A stretch of 64,000 bases of DNA from Pseudomonadota bacterium. GTDB lineage: Bacteria > Pseudomonadota > Gammaproteobacteria > Burkholderiales > Burkholderiaceae_C. The stretch is from contig JAFEEF010000043.1 of NCBI GenBank assembly GCA_018241265.1, forward strand, positions 62,001-126,000. The letters run 5' to 3'. The notes under the pieces were generated by a model. It had not been told where the DNA came from. It saw only the letters and a list, made by a program, of their open reading frames with translations, and ran no database searches. The first letter of the stretch is position 1, and each line of letters begins with the position of its first letter. A program made the position numbers and the translations under genes. This document shows positions 34,868 to 43,482 of this stretch, in pieces.

Positions 34868-34938
34868 CCGCACTCATTTGACCGGTGGCGAGTCGGTCAA
34901 GCACGTCGAAACAAACCCGCCGATCCACGGACCCCTCT

Positions 34939-35349
34939 ATGCGACTCCTCCTGAACCTCGCCGCCTCGGCGGCCCTGCTGATCGGCGCCACCACCGCACA
35001 AGCGGGATGCATGCGCTGCGACCCGATCCTGAACATCGTCGACGCGCCCGTGACGAGCCCTATGGGCAAACCCATGACGGAAGAGCAAGTGAAAGAGGCG
35101 ATCGTTCGGGCCGGCGCCGCACTCGGCTGGCAGGTGAAAGAAGACGGACCCGGAAAAATGATCGGCCTCCTGTTGATCCGCAAGCACACCGCAGAGATCA
35201 GCATCGTGTACTCGCCGACCAGCTACAGCCTCACCTACAAGTCGAGCATCAATCTCGACGAGGGCGGCGGCCAGATCCACAAGAACTACAACGGCTGGAT
35301 CCAGAATCTGAACAAGGGCATCGCAACGCAGCTCAAGTTGGAATCGTGA
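34939..35349 (+). CDS. Small exported protein at the head of the polyene-type operon
   Basis: 136-aa protein with a signal peptide (MRLLLNLAASAALLIGATTAQA) and a mature start GCMRCDPILNI, with two early cysteines. The rest (EEQVKEAIVRAGAALGWQV, IRKHTAEISIVYSPTSYSLTY, IHKNYNGWIQNLNKGI) resembles a widespread small periplasmic/lipoprotein family of unknown function. The residue three before the cysteine is not hydrophobic, so lipidation is doubtful. Its TGA overlaps the GTG start of the acyl carrier protein, so it is translated with the biosynthetic genes. Confidence 0.8.
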   Translation: MRLLLNLAASAALLIGATTAQAGCMRCDPILNIVDAPVTSPMGKPMTEEQVKEAIVRAGAALGWQVKEDGPGKMIGLLLIRKHTAEISIVYSPTSYSLTYKSSINLDEGGGQIHKNYNGWIQNLNKGIATQLKLES

Positions 35350-35636
35350 ACGTCGATCAAATTGCGCTGGCCCCGGTGTCGGCACGCGAGATGGCCGCTT
35401 TGGTGGTCGAGTCGCTGAACATGGAAAACGTCGATCCCGAGCGGATCGATCCGGAGGCGCCGATCTTCGGTGACGGGCTGGGGCTCGATTCGCTCGACAT
35501 GCTGGAGATCTCGCTCGTCATCCAGCAACGCTACGGCGTCAGGCTGAAGGCAGACGACCCGCAGAACGAAGTGATCTTCTCGTCGATGCGGCGCCTCGCG
35601 GCGCACGTCAGCAACGCCCGCACGCCCAGGGGCTGA
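35346..35636 (+). CDS. Acyl carrier protein
   Basis: 96-aa acyl carrier protein. The phosphopantetheine attachment serine is S49 in GLGLDSLDMLEIS. Helices around it (AREMAALVVESLNM, EISLVIQQRYGVRL) fit the ACP fold. It would carry the growing chain for the ketosynthase, ketoreductase and dehydratases of the same operon. Start GTG 35346 overlaps the preceding TGA. Known aryl-polyene clusters usually carry two ACP genes; only one is seen here. Confidence 0.93.
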   Translation: MNVDQIALAPVSAREMAALVVESLNMENVDPERIDPEAPIFGDGLGLDSLDMLEISLVIQQRYGVRLKADDPQNEVIFSSMRRLAAHVSNARTPRG

Positions 35637-35641
35637 AGCAG

Positions 35642-36043
35642 TTGCCTGATGCGGTCGAATGGCCGGGGTGGGCCGTCCTTCGCGGCGTGGCACCGCTGGT
35701 ACTGCTGTGGCTGGCGGCGGTGTTCGGCCGCACCCTGATCGGCGACACGACGCCGCTGATCGAGCGCATCGCGCGCCGCAGCACCCCTGAATTGCCGCCG
35801 GCGCTGTGCCGCTACACGCGCCGGCTGACGGCGATCTGGTGCGCCTACTTCGTGCTGGCGGCGGCCATCACCGCAACGCAGCAACTCTCCTACGGCGCGA
35901 CCAGCGCCGTGGTGTGGGGGGCGACCGCATTGCTGTTCGTCGGCGAGCATCGTGTCCGGGCGCGTCTGTTCCCCGCCGAGCGCTTTCCCAGCCTCATCCA
36001 GCAGCTGCGCGATACCTGGAGCATCTGGCGAACACGCCCGTGA
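35642..36043 (+). CDS. Small inner-membrane protein of polyene cluster type
   Basis: 133-aa protein with about three hydrophobic helices (VLRGVAPLVLLWLAAVFGRTL, LTAIWCAYFVLAAAITA, SAVVWGATALLFVGEHRVR). Polyene clusters carry a small membrane protein of this kind (COG4648-like) next to the ACP and ligase genes; its role is unproven. The start is TTG 35642, six bases after the ACP stop, and no better start fits. Its TGA overlaps the next GTG start. Confidence 0.75.
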   Translation: MPDAVEWPGWAVLRGVAPLVLLWLAAVFGRTLIGDTTPLIERIARRSTPELPPALCRYTRRLTAIWCAYFVLAAAITATQQLSYGATSAVVWGATALLFVGEHRVRARLFPAERFPSLIQQLRDTWSIWRTRP

Positions 36044-37752
36044 GCCCGAATGTCTCCACCCTCGCGCCTGACTGGCCCCTGCTGGCCGGCTCTCGCTCTC
36101 TCGATCTCCCGGCCGTCGTCGGCGACGCAGCGCCCTGGACATGGCGCGACATTCACCTGGCCTCGGTGGACTTCGCCGCGAGCCTCGGCGCCGCCGCGGT
36201 TTGCAATCTGTGCACATCGCGTGTCGCCTTCCTGGTGACCTGCCTTGCCGCACTGCGCCATCGCGCCCTGCTGATCCTGCCACCGTCGCGCGGTCAGGGC
36301 GACTTGGCGGCGGTGCTGCAGGCCAGCGATCGCCCCGTGCTGGTGGTCGACGACGTGGAGCACGTACCCGGGCGCTGGGGCGATGACGTCGCGACTCGCC
36401 TGTGCCATCCGGAACGGCGTGTGGGACGCGCCGAACGCAGCGATCTGGCGTGGCAGCCGGCATGGGACGACACTGCGGTCATGCTCTACACATCGGGCAG
36501 CACCGGCACGCCGGTAGCCCAGCCGAAAACCCTGCGTCACCTCGCTCAGGGCGCATTGGCGCTGGGTGCGCGACTCTCGGACGACGTCGACGGCGGCCTT
36601 GCGGCGGTCGAACGCATCGTCTGCAGCGTCCCGCATCAGCACATGTTCGGCTTCGAGAGTTCCGTGATGCTGTCGCTGGTGCACGCGATCCCCGTGTACG
36701 CGCGCCGCCCGCTGCTGCCGGCCGACGTGCAGGAGGCATTCGCCGATGGCCCGCCCGGCGCCTGGGTCGCGACACCGCTGCATCTGCGCTCGCTGGCTCA
36801 AGCCGGGGACCGGATAGCCCACTGCAACGTCGTGATCGCTTCCACGATGCCGCTGACCGCGCCGCTCGCGCAGCAAACCGAGGAACTGGTGGCAGCACCC
36901 GTGCTCGAGATCTATGGATCGACCGAAACCGGCGTGCTCGGGATGCGCCGCACGGCGGCCGATACGTCATGGCGTCCGGTGGGCGACGTGCAGCTCGAGT
37001 CGACCGCCGACGCCACGCTGGCCACCGGCTCGCACTTCGCTTCGCCCGTGGTCCTGCCGGACCGGCTGGACATCGCACCGGACGGCCGCTTCACGCTGCT
37101 CGGCAGGCAATCCGACCTGATCAAGATCGGCGGGCGCCGCGCATCGCTGGCCGGCTTGAACCTGCTGCTGCAGGATTTGCCGGGCCTGCAAGACGGCGTG
37201 TTCCATCTGCCCGACTCGGACCGCGCAGTCGAACGCCTGTGCCTGATCCACTCGGGCCCAGCCCCCGACCGCGCCGCGATGGACGCTTGGCTCCGAACCC
37301 GGATCGACCCGGTGTTCCTGCCCCGGACCCTGATCCAGGTCGATCGTCTCCCGCGCAGCGACACCGGCAAGCTCCAGCGCCGCGAACTCGACCGCATCTA
37401 TGCCGAGTGGCAAGCCGCAGGGCGGGCCGCGGCCCTCGGGTTCGAGTTCGTCATCGCCGCCGACCATCCGGCCCTGGCCGGCCACTTCCCGGGCCGTCCG
37501 ATCGTGCCGGGCGTGCTGCTGCTCGATCGCGTGATCACCGGTTGGAGCCGATCGGCCGCCCAAGTCGCGATCGAATCGCTGGCATGGGTCAAGTTCTCGT
37601 CGCCGCTGTTGCCCGGCGAGACCGCCGGCGTCGCCTTCGAGAGCGACGGGCGCAGCGTCCGATTCCGCGTGACCGCACGGCGCAACGACGCCGTGGTGCT
37701 GCTGGCGAGCGGACAAGCGACGCTCACCGGACCGGACCGACCGCGCCGATGA
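36040..37752 (+). CDS. Fused AMP-dependent acyl/aryl ligase and hotdog dehydratase
   Basis: 570-aa two-domain protein. Residues 1 to about 455 form an ANL ligase: the phosphate loop is LYTSGSTGTP, VPHQHMFGFES follows, then IYGSTETGVLG, and the late lysine is in RSDTGKLQRREL. The last 110 residues form a FabA/FabZ-like hotdog with HFPGRPIVPGVLLLD. In E. coli-type aryl-polyene clusters the ligase (ApeH) and this hydratase/thioesterase-like domain (ApeI) are separate. The ligase should activate the aromatic starter and load it on the ACP. Start GTG 36040 overlaps the preceding TGA. Confidence 0.88.
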   Translation: MSPNVSTLAPDWPLLAGSRSLDLPAVVGDAAPWTWRDIHLASVDFAASLGAAAVCNLCTSRVAFLVTCLAALRHRALLILPPSRGQGDLAAVLQASDRPVLVVDDVEHVPGRWGDDVATRLCHPERRVGRAERSDLAWQPAWDDTAVMLYTSGSTGTPVAQPKTLRHLAQGALALGARLSDDVDGGLAAVERIVCSVPHQHMFGFESSVMLSLVHAIPVYARRPLLPADVQEAFADGPPGAWVATPLHLRSLAQAGDRIAHCNVVIASTMPLTAPLAQQTEELVAAPVLEIYGSTETGVLGMRRTAADTSWRPVGDVQLESTADATLATGSHFASPVVLPDRLDIAPDGRFTLLGRQSDLIKIGGRRASLAGLNLLLQDLPGLQDGVFHLPDSDRAVERLCLIHSGPAPDRAAMDAWLRTRIDPVFLPRTLIQVDRLPRSDTGKLQRRELDRIYAEWQAAGRAAALGFEFVIAADHPALAGHFPGRPIVPGVLLLDRVITGWSRSAAQVAIESLAWVKFSSPLLPGETAGVAFESDGRSVRFRVTARRNDAVVLLASGQATLTGPDRPRR

Positions 37753-38624
37753 AAGCCTGGAAGGTCAAGGCGGAGCGCGGAAGCGCCTGGTTGATACGCC
37801 TCATCGCCTGGCTCGCACGGACGGTCGGCAGGCCGGTCTGCCGCGCGTTGCTGTACCCGATCGTGCTGTACTTCGTCCTGACCGATGGCGTCGCGCGCCG
37901 TGCGTCGCGCGAGTTCCTCGGCCGCGCGTTCGGGCGGCGTGCGCGCTGGCTCGACGTCTATGCCCACATCCACTGGTTCGCGGCGACCCTGCTCGATCGC
38001 GTCTACATGGCGAGCGGCGAGTTCGATCGCTTCGACGTCAGCGTCGAAGGCGACGCATTGGTCGCCGAGGCGCTGCAGGCCGGCAAGGGCTGCGTCTTGC
38101 TGGGCTCGCACCTCGGCAGCTTCGACCTGATGCTGCTGGCGAATCGGGCGCTCGGCAACCGGCCGGTCACCGTGCTGATGCATTTCGACCCGCGGGCGCG
38201 ACTGCGCCGCATCGCGGGGATCGACGACAGCATGGTCCGGATCGTCCAGCTCGGCCGGCCCGACAGCTTCATGCGGGCCTACGAGGTGCTCGAGCAAGGC
38301 GGCATCGTCGCGGTGCTCGCCGACCGGACCGACGGCGCCGCACACCTGCAGAGCGATTTCTTCGGGCGCCCCGCCGCCTTCCCGATAGGTCCGCATGTGC
38401 TGGCGGCGCGTACGGGCGCGTCGGTGCTGATGTGCTTCGGCCTCTATGAAGGAGGCGCGAAATACCGCATCGAGTTCATCCGGTTCGGCTCGGCCGCGCC
38501 GCGCGGCAGCCGCGGTGCCGCGCTGCAGCCGGTCGTCGACCGGTACGCGTCGCTGCTCCAGCAATATGCCGCACGCCATCCGCGCAACTGGTTCAATTTC
38601 TATCCCTATTGGTCCGGGCAATGA
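37749..38624 (+). CDS. LpxL/HtrB-like lipid acyltransferase
   Basis: 291-aa membrane-associated acyltransferase of the lipid A late-acyltransferase family. An N-terminal membrane helix region (RALLYPIVLYFVLTDGVARR) is followed by the H-x4-D motif H121-LGSF-D126, then the conserved VLADRTDG and FFGRPAAFPIGPHVLA blocks. In aryl-polyene clusters a related acyltransferase domain attaches the chain to a glycerol or sugar-type anchor; that role is inferred here. ATG overlaps the preceding TGA. Confidence 0.88.
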   Translation: MKAWKVKAERGSAWLIRLIAWLARTVGRPVCRALLYPIVLYFVLTDGVARRASREFLGRAFGRRARWLDVYAHIHWFAATLLDRVYMASGEFDRFDVSVEGDALVAEALQAGKGCVLLGSHLGSFDLMLLANRALGNRPVTVLMHFDPRARLRRIAGIDDSMVRIVQLGRPDSFMRAYEVLEQGGIVAVLADRTDGAAHLQSDFFGRPAAFPIGPHVLAARTGASVLMCFGLYEGGAKYRIEFIRFGSAAPRGSRGAALQPVVDRYASLLQQYAARHPRNWFNFYPYWSGQ

Positions 38625-39205
38625 ACTGGCGCGCCGCGCTTCGCAATGCGTCGATCGCTCTCGTATCGGCATGGGTCGGCTGGGCCTACGCCGAGCCGAT
38701 CAGCGTTGCACGGCTGGAGCATTTGCTGCAGGCCCAGCCGCCGGGCCGCACGCTGCATTTCGACGAAGTGCACGAATCGCCGTGGCTCACTGCGCCGGCC
38801 ACGTCGAGCGGCAGCATGAGATCGACCGCGACGATGCTCGAGAAACAGGTCGACCAGCCGCGCCGCGAAACCTGGCGCATCCTCGACGACCGGCTCGAGT
38901 GGACCGCGCCCGGCAGCGCCGAGACGAAACAGCTGCTGTTCAGCCAGGCGCCTGCGGCCGGCGAACTCGGCAAGGCCCTGCGCCACGTGCTGGCCGGCGA
39001 TCTCGCCGCCCTGGGCGACGACTTTCGACTGCTGCCGGGCGGCGACGAACACCTTTGGACGCTGCGCCTCACACCGCGTCGCACGGATGTCGCACGCGTC
39101 CTCCAGGAGCTGGAACTGCAAGGCTCGGGGCCGGACGTGCAGGTGATCATGGTCCGCGAGACCCGCGGCGACCGCACGACCACGCGCCTGACGCACCAAC
39201 CTTGA
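38621..39205 (+). CDS. LolA-like periplasmic carrier of the polyene cluster
   Basis: 194-aa exported protein (signal: ALRNASIALVSAWVGWAYA) with a LolA-type half-barrel pattern: LHFDEVHESPWL, ETWRILDDRLEWTAP, and a C-terminal VQVIMVRETRGDRTTTRL. A LolA-like protein is a constant member of aryl-polyene and xanthomonadin-type clusters, presumably shuttling the lipid product to the outer membrane. ATGA overlap with the acyltransferase gene. Confidence 0.8.
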   Translation: MNWRAALRNASIALVSAWVGWAYAEPISVARLEHLLQAQPPGRTLHFDEVHESPWLTAPATSSGSMRSTATMLEKQVDQPRRETWRILDDRLEWTAPGSAETKQLLFSQAPAAGELGKALRHVLAGDLAALGDDFRLLPGGDEHLWTLRLTPRRTDVARVLQELELQGSGPDVQVIMVRETRGDRTTTRLTHQP

Positions 39206-39224
39206 TGGCCCGAATAGGATCGCC

Positions 39225-40292
39225 ATGTTCGATCGAGATCCACTCACCGCGCTCGAAGCCATCACGGCAGCGCAGCAACTGGCGTTCGCGCCGCTGGCCT
39301 TTCAGGCGACTGCGGCGATGCGCGACCGCGGCGTGCTGGCCGCGCTGGCCGATGCCGTTCCGCACGGTCTCTCGATCGACGATGTGGCGAGCGCCACCGG
39401 CCTGTCGACCTACGCCGCACGCCTGCTGCTGGAAGCCGGGCTCGGCCTGCACATCGTCTGGCGGCGCGACGCTCGCTATCACCTCGGCAAGCTCGGCCGG
39501 TTCCTGCTGGAAGACGAGATGACCGGCGTGAACTTCGACTTCACGCGCGACGTGTGCTATCAGGCTGCGGCCCATCTGGGCGCGTCCCTGCGCGAAGGCC
39601 GGCCGGCCGGACTGCAGGAGCTCGGGCCCTGGGCGACCTTGTACGAGGGCTTGTCGGCGCTGCCCGAGCCGGCGCGCCGCAGCTGGTTCGCGTTCGACCA
39701 CTACTATTCCGACCAGGCCTTTCCGGCGGCTTTCACGCGCCTCGCCGCGAACCCGCCGGCGCGCCTGCTCGACATCGGTTGCAACACCGGCAAGTGGGCG
39801 CGCAGGTGCCTGGAAGGCTTGCCGGAATGCGTCGTCGGCCTGGTCGATCTGCCGATCCAGCTCGACGTCGCCCGCGAGAACCTGCGTCAGGCCGGCCTGC
39901 TCGAGCGCGCGCGCTGCCATCCCACCGATCTGCTCGACCCCTCGGCCGCATTGCCGACCGGCTACGAGCTGATCTGGATGAGCCAGTTGCTCGACTGCTT
40001 CTCCGAGCCGCAGATCGTCGACATCCTGGTCAAGGTTCGGGCCGCGTTGCCTCCCGGCGGAAAGCTCTGGATCCTCGAACTGTTCTGGGACCGCCAGCGC
40101 TTCGAAGGCGCCGCTGCGAGCCTGCAGCAGACCTCGCTCTACTTCGCCTGCGTCGCCAACGGCAACAGCCAGATGTACGACTCGGAGGTCTTTCTCGCCC
40201 TGCTGCCGCGCGCCGGGCTGGCGGCGACCTGCATCACTGACGGCATCGGCGGTTATCACACACTAATCGAATGCCGGGCCGCGGATGCGTGA
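39225..40292 (+). CDS. SAM-dependent methyltransferase with winged-helix dimerisation domain
   Basis: 355-aa methyltransferase. An N-terminal winged-helix domain (AMRDRGVLAALADAVPHGLSI...TYAARLLLEAGLGLHIV) is followed by a Rossmann domain with motif I LLDIGCNTGKWARR, VVGLVDLPIQLDVAREN and LIWMSQLLDCFSEPQI. The layout resembles O-methyltransferase family 2 and polyketide C-methyltransferases. It could modify the aromatic head group. It starts 19 bp after the LolA-like gene. Confidence 0.85.
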   Translation: MFDRDPLTALEAITAAQQLAFAPLAFQATAAMRDRGVLAALADAVPHGLSIDDVASATGLSTYAARLLLEAGLGLHIVWRRDARYHLGKLGRFLLEDEMTGVNFDFTRDVCYQAAAHLGASLREGRPAGLQELGPWATLYEGLSALPEPARRSWFAFDHYYSDQAFPAAFTRLAANPPARLLDIGCNTGKWARRCLEGLPECVVGLVDLPIQLDVARENLRQAGLLERARCHPTDLLDPSAALPTGYELIWMSQLLDCFSEPQIVDILVKVRAALPPGGKLWILELFWDRQRFEGAAASLQQTSLYFACVANGNSQMYDSEVFLALLPRAGLAATCITDGIGGYHTLIECRAADA

Positions 40293-40325
40293 TCTAGACT
40301 CCTGCGAATCGGGGGAGCAGACAGA

Positions 40326-41498
40326 GTGTTGGGAATCGCGGGCTACAGCACCGTACACGCCGCGGGGGTCGAGAACGCCGCGTCGTGGCGTGCCGTCCTG
40401 GCCGGCGCATCGGGGTTGAAGCCGAACGACTTGCCGTGGTGCGAGCTGCCCTGCTGGATAGGCGCGGTCGCCGGGGTCGACGACGTCGAACTGCCTGCTG
40501 AACTGCGTGCGTGGGACTGCCGCACCCACCGGCTCGCCTGGATGGCGCTGCGCCATGAAGACCTGCGCGCGGCCGTGGCCGGTGCGGTAGCCCGGTACGG
40601 CGCGGCCCGCGTCGGCGTCGTGCTGGGTTCCAGCACGTCCGGCATCCGCAGCACCGAGCTCGCCTACGTGCGACGCCGCGAAGAAGACCATTGGCCGCAG
40701 GACTTCGACTACCGGCGCAGCCACTCGCTCGACGCACTCTGCCGCTTCAGCGCCGAGGCGCTCGGCCTGCAAGGGCCGATGGTCGCCGTCTCGACGGCCT
40801 GCTCGTCGAGCGCCAAGGTCTTTCTGACGGCACGACGCTGGATGGCCTGCGGCCTGATCGATGCCGCGCTGGTCGGCGGCGTCGACAGCCTTTGCCTGTC
40901 CACGCTGCACGGCTTCGACTCGCTGCAGTTGCTCGCCGGCGAGATCTGCCGGCCGTTCGACGCAGAACGCCACGGCATCTCGATCGGCGAGGCCGCCGGC
41001 TTCGCAGTGCTCGACAAGCAGGCCGGCCGCATCAACTTCGCCGGCGGCGGCGAATCCAGCGATGCCTGGCATATGTCGACGCCGCGGCCCGACGGCGCCG
41101 GCGCGCAGCAGGCCATGCAGGCCGCGCTGCAAGCCGCAGCGCTGACGGCCGGGGACATCGGCTATGTGAACGCGCACGGTACCGGCACGCTGGCGAACGA
41201 TCGCGCCGAAGCGATCGCCACCGCCGCGGTGTTCGGCCCGGGAGGCGTACCGGTCTCGTCGACCAAGGGCGTGACGGGCCACACCCTCGGCGCCGCAGGC
41301 ATCACGGAAGCGATCGCCACGATCCAGGCGCTCGAAGCGCAGACCTTGCCGCCGTCGGCCAACCTGCGCACGGCCGAGCCGGGCATGGCGCTCGATCTGG
41401 TCACCGAGCCGCGCCATGTCGCGCTGTGCCATGCGATGAGCAACAGCTTCGGCTTCGGCGGCAGCAATTGCTCGCTGATCTTCAGCCGGGCCGACTGA
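40326..41498 (+). CDS. Beta-ketoacyl-ACP synthase with complete catalytic triad
   Basis: 390-aa ketosynthase. The triad is C159 in STACSSSAK, H284 in NAHGTGT and H319 in GVTGHTLGAAG, with SFGFGGSNCSLI near the end. It should extend the polyene chain with malonyl-ACP. Start GTG 40326 has GGGGAG about 10 nt upstream. A Cys-less ketosynthase-like gene follows 1 bp after its stop, suggesting a KS/chain-length-factor heterodimer of the type described for aryl-polyene systems. Confidence 0.93.
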   Translation: MLGIAGYSTVHAAGVENAASWRAVLAGASGLKPNDLPWCELPCWIGAVAGVDDVELPAELRAWDCRTHRLAWMALRHEDLRAAVAGAVARYGAARVGVVLGSSTSGIRSTELAYVRRREEDHWPQDFDYRRSHSLDALCRFSAEALGLQGPMVAVSTACSSSAKVFLTARRWMACGLIDAALVGGVDSLCLSTLHGFDSLQLLAGEICRPFDAERHGISIGEAAGFAVLDKQAGRINFAGGGESSDAWHMSTPRPDGAGAQQAMQAALQAAALTAGDIGYVNAHGTGTLANDRAEAIATAAVFGPGGVPVSSTKGVTGHTLGAAGITEAIATIQALEAQTLPPSANLRTAEPGMALDLVTEPRHVALCHAMSNSFGFGGSNCSLIFSRAD

Positions 41499-41499
41499 C

Positions 41500-42330
41500 G
41501 TGGCCATCCGCTTCGACCTGCACGCCGCCGGGGCACTCGCGCCGGGCATCGCTAGCTTGGCCGACCTGCTCGCAAGCTGCCGCACCGGTCGGTTGCCTGC
41601 CGACTCGACCCTCGAATTGCCGAGCCCGGCCGCGCTGCCGCCCAACGAACGTCGCCGCGCCAGCCAGGTCGTGCGGCTGACGCTGGCGTGTGCGCAACAG
41701 GCGCTGCAGGCCAGTCCGTACCCGGCCGAAGCGCTGCGCATGGTCTTCGCATCGGATGAAGGCACCGGCGAGGTCTGCCAGCAGATGCTCGAAGCCCTGG
41801 CCACGACACGCCAGGTCTCGCCGCTGCTGTTCCACAACTCGGTGCACAACGCGCCGTCGGGCTATCTGTCGATCGCCCACCAGAACCGGCAATCCGCGAC
41901 GAGCCTCAGCCTGGGCGTCGAGAGCTTCGCCAGCGGACTGCTGTGCGCGGCCTGCGAAGCGCAGGCGACGGGTGAGCCGGTGCTGCTGCTGGCCTATGAC
42001 GCACCGATGACCGAGCCGATGCGGTCGCTGCTGCCTATCGTTGCGCCCACCGCGACCGCCTGGATCATCACGTCGAACGACGCCGCGGCCGCCGCGCGCA
42101 ACGTGCTGGCCTCGTTCGAACTCGATCTGCAACCGGCTGCGGCGCGCGCGTCGGCGGAACGTCGGGCCGCGCTGCCGCGTTGGCTGCCGGCCGCCTGGAC
42201 ACCGAACAGCAGCGCGCTCGGGCTGGTGGCGCTGGCAACGATCGCCGATGCGGATCATGCGACGCTGGCACTCGGCCTCGGCGCGCAGGTGCTGCGCCTG
42301 ACGCGCTTGCCGAGGCACACGCCATGTTGA
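41500..42330 (+). CDS. Ketosynthase-like protein lacking the catalytic cysteine (chain-length-factor-like)
   Basis: 276-aa protein related to the N-terminal ketosynthase domain family (ketoacyl-synt_2). Landmarks are MVFASDEGTGEVCQQMLEAL, SPLLFHNSVHNAPSGYLSIA and SATSLSLGVESFASGLLCA. The place of the active-site cysteine is occupied by Glu141/Ser142, and no NAHGT or histidine motif follows, so it is not a condensing enzyme by itself. A heterodimeric partner of the upstream KS is the likely role. GTG start, one base after the KS stop. Confidence 0.82.
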   Translation: MAIRFDLHAAGALAPGIASLADLLASCRTGRLPADSTLELPSPAALPPNERRRASQVVRLTLACAQQALQASPYPAEALRMVFASDEGTGEVCQQMLEALATTRQVSPLLFHNSVHNAPSGYLSIAHQNRQSATSLSLGVESFASGLLCAACEAQATGEPVLLLAYDAPMTEPMRSLLPIVAPTATAWIITSNDAAAAARNVLASFELDLQPAAARASAERRAALPRWLPAAWTPNSSALGLVALATIADADHATLALGLGAQVLRLTRLPRHTPC

Positions 42331-42743
42331 CGCGCGCGCACATCGAACGCCGCATCCCGCACCGCGGCACCATGTGCCTGCTCGATTCGGTGCAGCACTG
42401 GGACGCGACGAACATCGTCTGCCAGGCCGACGCACCCGGCGGCGACCATCCGCTCGCGAATGCTCACCACGTGCCCAGTGTCGCCGCAATCGAATACGCG
42501 GCCCAGGCGGCGGCCGTGCACGGCTCGCTGCGCGGCGATCTCGACGCGCCGCGCGTAGGCATGCTGGCCAAGGTCACCGAGGTCGAATTGATGGCCGGCG
42601 GCATCGACGCGGCCGGCGGCCGCCTGACGATCCGGGCCGAACTGCTCGGCGAGGTCGCCAGCGGCTGCCTCTATGCATTCGACGTCGCCGACGAGCGCAC
42701 CGCCATCGCGCGCGGCAGGCTGCTGGTGGCGTTCCAGTCATGA
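42324..42743 (+). CDS. ApeP-like 3-hydroxyacyl-ACP dehydratase (hotdog fold)
   Basis: 139-aa hotdog protein. The N-terminal RRIPHRGTMCLLDSV contains the H that serves as catalytic base in ApeP-type dehydratases, and AAIEYAAQAAAVHG provides the acidic residue on the central helix. It would remove water from the 3-hydroxyacyl-ACP to create each double bond of the polyene. It overlaps both neighbours (KS-like gene and ketoreductase). Confidence 0.87.
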   Translation: MLTRAHIERRIPHRGTMCLLDSVQHWDATNIVCQADAPGGDHPLANAHHVPSVAAIEYAAQAAAVHGSLRGDLDAPRVGMLAKVTEVELMAGGIDAAGGRLTIRAELLGEVASGCLYAFDVADERTAIARGRLLVAFQS

Positions 42744-43480
42744 CGCAGCCTGACGCGACCGCACGGCGCGCCCTCGTCACGGGCGGCAGCGGTGCCATCG
42801 GCGCGGCGATCTGCAGCGCATTGGCGGCGGCCGGTGCGCATGTCGTCGTGCATGCGAATGCCCGCCCGGAGCGTGCCCAGGAACTCGTGGCGAAGATCGT
42901 CGCGTCCGGCGGGCGGGCCAGCGCCGTCACGTTCGATCTGACCCAGGCGCCGCAGGTCGAGGAAGGCATCGCGGCGCTGCTCGCGGGCGGCCCCATCCAG
43001 ATCCTCGTCAACAACGCCGGCATGCACCGGGACGAACTACTGGCCGGCATGTCCGAAACCACCTGGCATGACGTCGTCGACACCAATCTGAACGGCTTCT
43101 TCCGCGTCACGCAGCCGCTGCTGTTGCCGATGGTGCGCCTGCGCTGGGGCCGCATCGTCAACATCACGTCGGTGGCCGGGCAGGCGGGCAACCGGGGCCA
43201 GACGAACTACGCGGCGGCGAAGGCCGGGCTGCACGGCGCCACCCGTTCGCTCGCGCTCGAGCTCGCGGGGCGCGGCATCACGGTCAATGCGGTGTCGCCC
43301 GGCATCATCGACACCGGGTCGGTCGAGCCGGCGTTTCCGCCGGAACGGGTTCGGCAGATCGTCCCGATGGGGCGCGTCGGCCGCCCGGACGAGGTGGCTG
43401 CGCTGGTGGCGTTTCTGGCGTCCGATGCGGCGAGCTACATCACCGGTCAGATCATCGGCGTGAACGGTGGACTCTACTGA
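42740..43480 (+). CDS. 3-oxoacyl-ACP reductase (FabG-like)
   Basis: 246-aa SDR. The nucleotide-binding motif is ALVTGGSGAIGAAI, NNAG follows at 91-94, and the catalytic residues are S144, Y157 and K161 in TNYAAAKAG. The C-terminus GVNGGLY is typical of FabG. It should reduce the beta-keto group made by the ketosynthase in the same operon. ATGA overlap with the dehydratase gene. Confidence 0.93.
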   Translation: MTQPDATARRALVTGGSGAIGAAICSALAAAGAHVVVHANARPERAQELVAKIVASGGRASAVTFDLTQAPQVEEGIAALLAGGPIQILVNNAGMHRDELLAGMSETTWHDVVDTNLNGFFRVTQPLLLPMVRLRWGRIVNITSVAGQAGNRGQTNYAAAKAGLHGATRSLALELAGRGITVNAVSPGIIDTGSVEPAFPPERVRQIVPMGRVGRPDEVAALVAFLASDAASYITGQIIGVNGGLY

Positions 43481-43482
43481 CC

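Noticed and set aside
37749-38624. Lipid A biosynthesis acyltransferase acting in LPS assembly.
   Set aside because: The fold fits, but the gene overlaps both polyene-type neighbours, so a role in the polyene lipid is more likely; LPS function cannot be excluded.
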